Origin: Lindgomyces ingoldianus
Lineage: Eukaryota > Ascomycota > Dothideomycetes > Pleosporales > Lindgomycetaceae
Reading direction: 5' to 3'
Length of the DNA: 64,000 bases
Assembly (NCBI RefSeq): GCF_010093535.1
Contig: NW_022985197.1
Coordinates: forward strand, 718,726-782,725
A program made the translations under genes and the position numbers. A model generated the notes under the pieces. It made no database searches, was not told the origin of the DNA, and worked only from the letters and a program-made list of their open reading frames with translations. The number at the start of each line of letters is the position of its first letter. The stretch's first letter is position 1. Shown piece by piece: positions 47,077 through 57,199 of the stretch.

Positions 47077-47177
47077 TATAGAGCGATATGTGCAGTTACC
47101 TAAATCTCAATGAGATTTGTGAGGGAAAAGTAGTTACTTGGCATTGCCAAGAATCCAGCAAATTTCGCACACGACAA
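47077..47177 (-). repeat. Right inverted terminal repeat of the DDE transposon
   Basis: Complement of 43225-43325 with about six differences, several of them C/T or G/A. It ends GCACACGACAA and is followed directly by AGGGACTC of the interrupted Copia LTR. Confidence 0.92.
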
Positions 47178-47327
47178 AGGGACTCAGATCGGAAAAACAA
47201 AAGCTGAGCAACACGAGTAGAGCACAAAAAGGATCGAAAAATCAAGACAATCAATCATCATCCCATACATCATATCTAAACCCATCATTCATCTCAGGAA
47301 GCCTAGAAACAGTGCTTTAATCTGACA

Positions 47328-48443
47328 AAGTGCTACTTTTCTAGGTTTATTAAGTAGTAGGAGAGCTAGGATGCTGTAAACGCTATATTAGAGCGCACTA
47401 TAATTATAGTGTAAAGTGTTAATCCTACGCACTCTTAGTATTCTTTAATTTTATACTTTAATACTCATCTCTAGTTGCTTATAAGCTTTTTTAATAGTAA
47501 AAAAGTTTTTAAAAAGTGCGTGCTTTTTATAAAGTTAAACTTTTTTACTACTTTTTTAATATACATGTTGTGTACTAGCTAGATTATTCTAGCCTTTTTA
47601 TTTTTAATTATTTTAATTATTAGAAACTATTTATATAGCTTTTTATTTTTTAGCTTATACATTTTTTTTAATTACACTAATTAATTAGTAAGCTTTTAAC
47701 TTATTATTATAGTAATAAATATAAAGTATATTATCTATATATAAAAAAGCAAGATATAGTAATTATAGTTAAAAAATAAGTATAGTTTCTTTTTAAATAA
47801 AATAAGCTTAAGCGTCTAAAAAGCCTATAAAAGCTTTTAGTACTATAAGATTAGTAAGTTACGCAGTTTATATAAGGCTTAAAAAAGCTTATATGTTACT
47901 TCTAGCTTACTTTTATAGTGCATGTTTAAAAACACGCTTATAACATTATATTACTTAATTTTTAAGTTAAATTAAGCTGCTATTATAATTACTGTTTAGA
48001 AAAATTTAGCTATAAAAGTAGTAGTATAAGTTAACTAGAGCAAGTCCTTACTTTAGAAATTACTGTGTATGTAAATATAAGCTTTACATTTAGTAAAATA
48101 CTTATTTTAGTTAAATTTATATATAAAGACCTACTTTAGTAAGAGCAGCTTAGATGTTACTTTAGTTTATATAATTTCTTTTTAAGTGCCTTTTTTAAGT
48201 AGAGTAGCTATTTTTTTATGCTATAATCTTAAAAAAAAATTTATATAAGTGTTTATATAAATCTTTTTATTTTAAAAGTTTTTTTAAAAGCTTATAAGCT
48301 CTTAGTTAAAGCTGCTTAAAGAAGTTAGCTATAAAAAATACTATATAAAGTGTTTTAAGCGCTTTATTATTATAAGTAATAAATACTTTAAAAAAAGTTT
48401 ATTTAAAGATGCTCTAAATTAACTAGAGTAATATGTATACTAC
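47328..48443. other. AT-rich decayed DNA, left of Gypsy-C
   Basis: Strongly AT-rich with stops in all frames. It is one side of the sequence into which Gypsy-C inserted; the other side continues at 56037. No motif could be read. Confidence 0.4.
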
Positions 48444-49041
48444 TGTTACAATCCTTACTCCGACGAAATGGTATTTTCAGGAGTACGACGGCCTATGGTG
48501 ATGTTAGCGGTAGGAGGGGTAGGACTTAACTGGATCGGGTGTACAGTCTGTTGAGCAGAGTGTAGGGTTAGCGGAGTGGAGAAGGCAGGTTGTGGTTTGG
48601 CCTAGCGGCTGTATAGAGAGCTAGCAAACCTAATCTGTAAGGATAGAAAAGAAGGTATATATAGTGCAAGATATACAAGGCAGTAATGTCCTCTTTATAA
48701 AAGTTTTAATGCCTTTTAGTCTATTAGGTAAGTAAAGACTAAATAGTAATTACAACCTTCTAACTATAGTTGTAATTAAGACTATATACATAGAGTTTGC
48801 ATGCTTTGCATGTTTGCATGCTTACATGCTTGTGCGGCCTACATAGCCTGCAAGCCTACAAACCTGCAGTTCCTATTAGATAATGCATTCTGCTAGGCTT
48901 TTATCTAAAAGCTAAAGCTATTTCTTATCTGTCCTGTTATGTAATTTAGTTAGCGCAAGGCTAAGCGTTTTCTATCTAATGTTGTTTAAGCTATATAGGA
49001 CAGCTAATTAGGTTATTACAGTTAGTCTGTTAGCTGTAACA
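48444..49041 (-). repeat. 3' LTR of Gypsy-C (left copy)
   Basis: 598 bases, TGTTACAATCC…GCTGTAACA. Its first ~200 bases keep CpG sites (CTCCGACGAAATGG, GTACGACGGCC) lost in the right copy. Its last ~110 bases are mutated (GTTATGTAATTTAG against GTCACGTGATTCGG). A TTTGCATGC-rich block lies at 48789-48825. Confidence 0.93.
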
Positions 49042-49249
49042 CGCAGGCTTTTCTTTTAGTTAGTGTTCTTACTGTTATGTTTTTTTTATTATAAGTGTTA
49101 GGTTTTCTTTTTAGCTAGTGTGTGCCTTTCTTTAAAGGCTAGCTTAATGTTAAACCTTTTTAACTATGCCTTATTAGGCCTCTTGTTCTTCTGCTGTTGC
49201 CTATTGCCTTTATACTATTACTTATTTTAATCCTTTTTATTATACAAAG

Positions 49250-49661
49250 ATGTGTCCCTGTAGTGCTTGTTATTTAAGTAAGTCTTTTTACATAATGTCC
49301 TTATTATTAGATAAGTGTGTAGAGTGTGTGCAGAAGGGTAGTTATTATAACACTTTTATGTCTAACACAGCTTAGGATTATTTAAAGCAGGAGCGCAAAA
49401 GGTTATTAGCAGAGTTAGAGGTAATTTAGAAGGATAAAATACATAAAAAGGAAGAGGAAGTAAAGATAAAAGAGAAGTTTCTAAGAAAGTAGAAAGATTC
49501 CTTTATGCGTCTTTAGTTTTTTATTACTTATTAGAAAAGAGCGCAGCAATAATTAGATCTTTTAGTAGATTAAAAGGCAAAGTATTTAAAAAAAAACTTT
49601 TTATCCTTAGATAAGCTTAAAGCGCTTAAAGCAAAAGCAGCTAGTCTTCCTCCTCCTTAAC
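49250..49661 (+). pseudogene. Antisense Cys-cluster/charged-helix frame of Gypsy-C
   Basis: From ATG 49250 a plus-strand frame starts MCPCSACYLSKSF and continues LLLDKCVECVQKGS, giving C-x-C-x2-C and later C-x2-C. The first TAG is at codon 43 (49376). After it the same frame runs on with K/E/L/R-rich, probably coiled-coil sequence to a PPP end near 49660. It is antisense to the element and lies between integrase and LTR, as in Gypsy-A. I have no named family. A small zinc-binding, helical protein is inferred. Confidence 0.6.
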
Positions 49662-50299
49662 CTATGTTAAAGGGTTGTAGGTTTCCTACATTATAGCTAG
49701 CTAATGCTGCTGTAGTTTTAACTAATAATAGTGTTTTCTAGTCTAGAGAGCTTTCTCCTAGGTAGTTTTATTTAGAAGGGACTCTAAGTATTTATAAAGG
49801 GCCTAAGGGGCATTTAACAGGCTTTTAATTAGTTCTTAGGTGTTTTTACTAGTAGGCTATTTTTTTTATTTTACTAAGTACTTATTTTCTTTATAGTTTA
49901 AGATTCTTTCTACTTTATATTTTTTTCTTCTTCCTTTTATCTAGTAGTTGTAAGTGGAATAGTCTTAGGCATAAGTTTAAGCTTAAAGATGTAGAACTAA
50001 GAATATATCTACATTTCCTTTAGTAGCTTAAGTTTACAGATGCTAGGGCGCGTTTGTATAACTTTGTATAGTTCTATATGTTTCTTAGCTAGCTTCCTAG
50101 AGGGTCTTAGTGTTTTAAGATTTTTTATGTCTAAATACATGTAATTATTAAAGTGTATTTCTAGTGCTAGTTTTTTTTATTTATTTACTACTTTTTTTTA
50201 TAGCTTCTTAAGCTAACTGCGCTTTTCTAGTAAGTTTTTAATGCAGTTTTAAAAGTCTAGTTATGTAGTTTATAGCTTTTAAAAGGTCTATTAGTTATA

Positions 50300-53200
50300 A
50301 GCCTTAAAGCTTATATTATAAAGAGTATCTAAAATTAGCTTTATATAGGGTTTCTTTAGTTATAGCTAATTCTATAGTATTAATAGCAAATTATGCTATT
50401 AGTAGCTATTCTGCTTAGTTAGTTTATTTATATAATACATACTTACGCAGATACTTTTTTACTTCTATGTTTACTTTTTCTATTTATCTGTCTATTTATA
50501 GGTAATAAGCAGTAGAGAGCTTATAGTTAATTCTAAGGTGCTTAACTACAGCTGCCTAGTACTTACTTATAAATAGTTTATCTTAGTTAAAGATAATAAT
50601 CTTAGGGCAGCTATAAGTAGCTAAGACATTCTTTTTTAGTTTAAACATAAACTTTTTAGCTATAATGCTTTTTTCTAATAGCTATAAGTAAACAAATTTA
50701 GTAGTTTTATTAATAACTTATATAATTATGTTATATAATCTTTCTATGCTAGGTTTTTATAACAGTAGCAGTCTAGTAATAAAATCTATAGCTATTATAG
50801 TCTAGTGTTAACTTAGCGCTGTAATTAGTTAAAGTAGTCTGTAGAGCTTATGTTGCTGTAGGTTGTTTTTATTGCAAATGTTATATTCTTACAAAACCTT
50901 AGTGCATAGATGCTTTAGTTAGGGTACTTCTTAGAGTATAGCGTTTTTAATTTTTTTTTATAGTAATCCTATGCCTAGATGTCTAAACATAAAAGCTTTA
51001 TAATATTTTTTTATTAAGTTCTTCTATTCTTATTTAACTATTATAAAGGAGCATAGTAGTTTCTCTTAGTTTAGTTCTTTATAGACTAGTCTGTCTAAAG
51101 TTTCTTTAAAGATTATAAATTCTTTAGAATTTTTTTTATTTTTTTTAAAGTAATTAGCGTGTCTGCTTAAAGCGTCTACCTATTAGTTACTACTTCTAGC
51201 TACATGTTTAATAATAAAATTAAATTAAGTAAGTTTTATAGCCTATTATACATGCATTAGTAAGAGTTTTTTAGTAGTAAGGAAAGTAATAAAGTTTATG
51301 TAGTTAGTAAGAATTATAAATTATTAACTAAAGCTTTAAAGCTTAACTTTCTAATTTCTATATATATTAACTATAGCTTTTAGTTTTTTGTTAGAGATAG
51401 TATACTTCTGTTCTAATAGTGCAAATTTTACTAAATAGTAGGCTACTAGATGCTATTAACTATTTTCTTATTTTTAAGAGAGTGCTGCTTTTTCTGCTTT
51501 TAAAGAAGCATTAGTGTACACTTTTATTTCTAGCGTAGAGTTATACATTTTAAGAATAGAGTAGCTTATTATTATCTATTTTAGCTTTTAAAAGGCTTCT
51601 TCTATTTCTGTTATCTATTAGAATTTCTAGGTTACTCTCTTCTTTAAGGTAGTATTTATAAGAGGAAGTGTAATCTTTAAGTAGTCTTTAATTATTTTTT
51701 ATATATAGCTAGTAAGGCCTAAGAATCCTTTAATTTCTGTAATAGTTTTTAGTGTTAGCTATTTAAGTACCTTACTTACTTTAGTAGGGTTTATTTTTAT
51801 TTCTTTTTTGTTAATAATAAATCTAAAGTAGTTTGTTTTTTATATGTTAAATTTGCATTTTTTTAGTTATAAGTAAAGTCTGTATTCTTAGAGTTTATTT
51901 AGCACTAGTTATACCTTGTAGCAATAATCTAGTTTGTTTCTCTTTGTGTATATAAGAATATTGTCTAGATATACTAAGACAAAGATGTCTAAGTATAAGT
52001 TAAAAGCTGTGTTAATTACTCTTTAAAAGGTTATAAAAGTGTTATTAAGTCTAAATAGCATAATAAAAAGCTTATAAAGGGCCTATAAAGTTTTAAAAGC
52101 TGTTATCTATTTATGTTTTTTTTATCCTTATCTTATTAAATCTATTCTAGATGTTAAACTTAGTAAAGTGCTTAGTTTTTTTTAACTAGTTTATAATGTC
52201 TTAGATAATAAAAAGAGGAAACTAATTTTTTATAGTGTTTTTATTAAGAGTTCTGTAGTCTTAGTAGACTTTAACCTTCCTGTTCTTCTTTTTTGCAAAG
52301 ACTACTGCTAATGCTATAGAGCTTTTACTTTCTTTAATATAGCCTCTTACTAGCATACAGTCTATGTATTCTTATAGTGCTTTTTTTTAGGCTGCTATAA
52401 AAGGACATAGCTTATGTGTTTTTAGTTAAAGATTAAGTTTAAAGTTAATTATGTAATCCTAGGGCTAATATAGAGGTAGCTCTTTTAAATCTTTAGAGGT
52501 TATAAATATGTCCTTATAGCTGTAATATTTCTTTAGAAGTTTCTTTTTAAGTTCTTCTGTAATTTAGTAGATTTCTACTTAGTTTAGATTTCTTTCTTTT
52601 TTAAATTCTTTAAAGAAGATTTTCTTAAGTTTTTCTTTTATTATATAGATAGTGTGTGCTTTTAGTTCTTAGTAAGAGAAGTTTTAAGGTCTAGTTAGTT
52701 ATATTAATTACACATGCTTAGCTATAACTTTTATTATTATAGTTTTCTAATTTATCTTAAGGTTATGTTAATAAAGCTAGTTGTATTCTAGTATAATCTA
52801 GTATTTTCTTTTAAGTAGTAGTATGCTTAGGGACATATAATTAGTTATTATGTTAGTTTTTAAAGTTAGTTTCTTAGTTTCTAGGCAGATTTTTTCTCTA
52901 CTATATTTAATTAAAGATGCGTTAGCTAAGAACACTTAAAAAAAGTTATTTCTTTATTTTATAAAGTATCTTGTAATCTTTAACTTATTAGAAGTTAATT
53001 ACTAAGAACATGCATCTGCTGTTAATTAGTGTAAGGCCTTTACATACAATTCTTTTAAAGAATTTAAGTGTGTAGTTAGCTGTTAGGCTTTTACCTAACC
53101 TTTATCTTACTACTACTAAGGCCTTTATGTTATAGTAGACTTTGTTATAATTTATGCTAAAGTTGTCTTTTTTTATACTTTAAAGACTATATATTTGTTT

Positions 53201-54420
53201 GTCTGCTTTATTAGCTATAATTTTAAATTATTAGTAGTCTTTTACTATATAGTTATTTACTAGGTAATTAATGCTTTTTACTTTATAGTAGTAAAAGAGC
53301 TAGTTATTCTGTTAGTTAGCTTTCTACTAAAAGTAGTAGAAGGCGCAGTTAGGGGTGTTCTTATATTTAGTCTATAGTTTTTTTTTATGTAGCAGTTCTA
53401 TGCTATAATGCTAGCAGTTTAGCATTTTACATGTTATTGCTAATTCTGTTAGGGTGTTAGTAAATCTTTTACTTTTTTATACACCTATTAACTACTAGCT
53501 AGCTTAGTGCTTAGTTAGCTAGTATTAGGTGCAATACTTATTTATGCAGAAGTACTAGGTGTATAAATATTATTTAAGATTAGTGTAGATAGAGATAGGT
53601 TGTATTTAGGCCTATTTAGAGTATTCCTTTGTTTAGATTATCTGTAGAGGGTAATTCTTGTATTTATAATAATAGGTGTTATGCTTCTTGCTTCTATATA
53701 AGATGTAGTACCTATAAATTTATTATAGCTCTAGTTCTTTTCTTGTTACTGCTAGAGCTAGAGGTAGTGTGTCTAGTTGTTCTTCTAATAGAGCTAAGGT
53801 TTATAGAGGTGTTAAGTGCTAGTTAAAGCTTTTTTTTTTTTACTAAGATCTTTTTAAAAAAAATTTATTATTCTTTTTTATTTAGGATGTTATAGTAGAC
53901 TATAGCAATTTTTTTTATAACTTTATAAGTGTTATAGTTGTTATTAAGAATTACTTTATAAAGTCTTATTTTGTAAAGGTTATAGTTATAAAATTCTTTA
54001 CATTTTTAACAGTTTTTTTACTTAAACTATTACTTAAGTTCTTTTAGTAAAATTCCTAACCTACTTTATTTAAAGAAGTACTGTTTTTATTTTATTTTAT
54101 ATTTTTAACGTAGTTAGCTACTTGCGTTAGGTGCTGCTATTCTTCTAAAACTACAGCTTGTTTAATAGCCCTAGAGATACTATCTCTGTTCTAGACCTTT
54201 ACCTTCTAATAGTCTACTAAACAGTTAAAGGATTTATAGTTGTCTCTATATCTCTAGCAAAGTTATTTATTAAGCCTGTTATATATTTCTTTATGTGTTA
54301 GGCCTTTGTTAACATATATAGCTTTTATAGTTAACCTACTATTTTTATTCTCTAGTTATTTAAAGTCTAGACATTTCTAATAAAAGTAGCCTACTTTTTT
54401 ATAGTTAAGGTATGCTTTTT
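50300..54420 (-). pseudogene. Gypsy-C gag-pol relic
   Basis: On the minus strand a CCHC knuckle at about 54362-54415 reads AYLNYKKVGYFY*KC, with Cys and His codons turned to Tyr by G-to-A or C-to-T. The RT loop at about 51949-51972 reads YLDNILIY. RNase H and integrase-like sequence follow down to about 50300. An open plus-strand stretch at 53629-53826 lies antisense to gag and is not a gene. Confidence 0.85.
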
Positions 54421-55438
54421 TTTAAGCTATTTTTTTTTTAATTTAGAGGTGGCCTTACACTTTTAGAGAGACTGCTTTTTTTCTTAGAAAAGCTATGCGT
54501 ATGCTTAGTATAAATAAGGTCTATTAGTTTACTGTTAGACTATAGATTTTTCTTCTTTTTTTAAAACTAGTTAAGTTTTAAAGTTGTCTAGCCTTTCTTT
54601 TTTTTACTACATTATTTAGCGTGTCTTTTATTATAGGTAAGTGCTTTTTTAATGTAATCTTTAAAGCTTTTAGGCTTTTTAGTGTAAGTAAATTTGTTTT
54701 TAATTATTTCTAAAAGCCTTTTATAAAACATTTGTTTTATAGCTTTTTTATTAGTCTATCTACAGATAGCTAGCAGCTCTCTAAAGTAGGCTGCATATTA
54801 TTAGATAAAGCTGTTTTCTTATTAAAAGGCGTTTATTCTGTTAACTACTTATTTTTCTTTATTAACTAGCTTATAAATTGCAGTAAGAGCTGCTTTAAAT
54901 AAGTTAAGGTTTCTAAAGACCTTCTGTGTTTCTAGTAGTAAAGGTTTACTATTTACTTTATAGCTTATCTAGTTATTAGTGTAGGGTTAGAACTAAATAG
55001 TAGGTAACCTTTTTAGGTGTAAGCTTATTTATAAAATTATTTCTTTATTTATTTTAAAAGCACCTTTGTTATATTATATGTAGAGGTAGCATTTTATAAA
55101 AAAAAGTTTTAGGTTCTTAGCTAAACTGTTAAATCTTTTAAAAAAAGCTAAGTGTAAGGTCTTTTTAGACTTAATACTAGTTCTTTTTTAAGTAATGTTT
55201 CTAAGGTTTACTACTTCTAGCTAAAGGGCCTGTAGTTAGTAGATGTTTAAAGGCCCTTATTATGCTTATTACTAAAGGTGCTGCTTAAGCTGTTTAAGCT
55301 TGTTACAGAGGTATAGTATCTGCTAATTTTATGCTTCTTTAGTTACTATAGGGGTCTAGCTAGTGCTAGCAGCTAAAGCGCCTGTTATGCTAATGTCTAA
55401 GGCAGTAGTAGCTATACTTTGCAGGTAGTAGTAATTAC

Positions 55439-56036
55439 TGTTATAATTCTTACTCTAACAAAATAGTATTTTTAAGAGTATAACAGCCTATAGTAATGTT
55501 AGCAGTAGAAGGGGTAAGACTTAACTAGATTAGGTGTACAGTCTGTTAAGCAGAGTGTAGGGTTAGCAGAGTAAAGAAGGCAGGTTGTAGTTTAGCCTAG
55601 TAGCTGTATAGGGAGCTAGCAAACTTAATCTATAAGGATAAGAAAGAAGGTATATATAGTGTAAAATATACAAGGCAGTAATGTCCTTTTTATAAAGGTT
55701 TTAATGCCTCTTAGTCTATTAAGTAAGTAAAGACTAAATAGTAATTATAACTTTCTAACTATAGTTATAATTAAGACTATATACATAGGGTTTGCATGCT
55801 TTGCATGTTTGCATGCTTGCATGCTTGTGCGGCCTGCATAGCCTGCAAGCCTGCAAACCTGCAGTTCCTATTAGATAATGCATTCTGCTAGGCTTTTGTC
55901 TAAAAGCTAGAGCTATTCCTTATCTGTCCTGTCACGTGATTCGGTCAGCGCGGGGCTAAGCGTTTTCCATCCGACGTCGTTCAGGCTGTGTGGGACAGCT
56001 AATTAGGTTATTACAGTCGGTCTGTTAGCTGTAACA
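55439..56036 (-). repeat. 5' LTR of Gypsy-C (right copy)
   Basis: 598 bases. The inner part is heavily RIPped (TGTTATAATTCTTACTCTAAC). The outer ~110 bases are intact (GTCACGTGATTCGGTCAGCG). It is bounded by the ACTAC duplication. Confidence 0.93.
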
Positions 56037-57036
56037 ACTACTTCTCTTTAAAAGTGTTATATATATACCTTTGCTTTTTACACCCTTAGGCTTACCTAGG
56101 TTATTAGAATCTTGCCTTTATATTTTTTAGCTTATATATGTAGCTAGTCTCTAGCTCTTTTTATTATATGTACACTTAGGAAGTGCTTTACCTACTTTAA
56201 CTAAAGCTATAAAAGATAATGTTTTAGTATAAAAAGTAAAAGTTAATTTTTTTTAACTAGTAAGTTAGCTATTTAACTTAATAAGCTTAGTAAATTTACT
56301 TCTTTAGTTAAGTGCACTTCTTAGAGATTACTAGTATGCTTATGCCTACTCTATATAGGGCGTGTTATAGAGCTATCTGTAAGCTCTAGCTTAGAAGTTA
56401 GCTTTAGAGTAATAAGTACTATATGTTTATTAAAAACTATGTAAATCTTTAGTAACTTACTTATTATACTTGTTACCTATATAGTTACTTCTACTTTTAA
56501 GTGCTAATTTTTTAGCTAGCTAACTTAAGTTTAAATAAGCTTTTTAGTTTTTACACTTTTAAGCTTATACTTTTAGGGCTTTTAAATTAGTATATTACTT
56601 TACTACTTATTTAACTTTTAAAGTAAAAGCTTAAAAGCTTTTTCTATATTATAAATCTTACTTTACTTATTAAAAAATTTAAAAATTTTAAAAGCTTTTT
56701 TTTAAAAGATTAGCTTATTACTTTTATTTTTATAAAAGTATGTCTGATTTAAAGCTATGTTTTTTATAGTAATTACTTAGTTAAGTAATAAAACTTATAT
56801 TCTATAAATATTTAAAGCTCTATAGCCTACAAGATATTCTATGTAGCCTTATAAAGTTACTTTAAAGCTTTACTTCTAACACCTAGCTACTTACTTTTCA
56901 TTAAGTAGGTAAGTGTAATAGCTATATGTGTATATTCTACTTTAATTAGGCTTTAGATTAGCTATAGCACTTTTTACTTACTCTAGCTTATAGTATTTAA
57001 AGTAATTAGTAAACTATATGTTTAAGACTTTATTTA
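56037..57036. other. AT-rich decayed DNA, right of Gypsy-C
   Basis: Continuation of the pre-insertion sequence from 48443. No readable domain in six frames; probably an older RIPped repeat. Confidence 0.4.
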
Positions 57037-57041
57037 GTAAG

Positions 57042-57194
57042 TGTAAGGCCGGGATGGCGCTTACGTGTAAGGCCGAGATGGTGCTTACGTGCGACGGGTA
57101 TATATACTATTCTGTACGCAATAATTAACTGTTGGTTGATTATTCGCACCTTTTTGGTTGTATTGGCGTAGTGGTACAGAGCTCCGTCCTTACA
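57042..57194 (+). mobile_element. Solo LTR, short family, copy 3, with 24-base duplication
   Basis: TGTAAGGCC…CCGTCCTTACA is flanked by an exact GTAAG duplication (57037-57041, 57195-57199). The first 24 bases occur twice in tandem (57042-57065, 57066-57089), differing by two G/A-C/T changes. Without the extra unit it is 129 bases, the length of the 26130 copy. A TATA-like GTATATATACT lies at about 57098-57108. Confidence 0.9.
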
Positions 57195-57199
57195 GTAAG

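Larger units (their letters stand above)
43225..47177 (+). mobile_element. 3.95 kb DDE transposon with long inverted repeats and a second gene
   Basis: Inverted repeats of about 101 bases (43225-43325 and 47077-47177, about six mismatches) begin TTGTCGTGTGCGAAATTTGC and contain the palindrome CTTGGCAATGCCAAG. The insertion site in the Copia LTR (GCGCGAGGGACTC in other copies) shows AG on both sides. A Tc1/IS630-like transposase relic reads rightward from 43414. A long relic frame reads leftward from about 46880. The first ~650 and last ~100 bases are free of RIP; the rest is heavily mutated. Confidence 0.92.
43026..47327 (+). repeat. Second Copia LTR, adjacent in tandem and split by the DDE transposon
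   Basis: 43026-43224 and 47178-47327 together equal one LTR of the same family. It starts CAGATATGCGC, directly after the ATCTGACA end of the previous LTR, and lacks the initial TGT. Its TGCAGCA array (43099-43195) is expanded relative to the first copy. It ends ATCTGACA at 47327. Confidence 0.85.
48444..56036 (-). mobile_element. Ty3/Gypsy element C, complete, 7.6 kb
   Basis: LTRs of exactly 598 bases (48444-49041 and 55439-56036) and an exact ACTAC target duplication (48439-48443, 56037-56041) define it. The minus strand reads gag zinc knuckle, reverse transcriptase, RNase H and integrase from right to left. An additional frame on the plus strand lies between the end of pol and the left LTR. 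RIP has destroyed all frames, but the outer parts of both LTRs are spared. Confidence 0.95.

Noticed and set aside
53629..53826. Plus-strand 65-codon hydrophobic frame
   Set aside because: Lies antisense to the decayed gag of Gypsy-C and has no upstream signals; judged a chance opening in AT-rich DNA.
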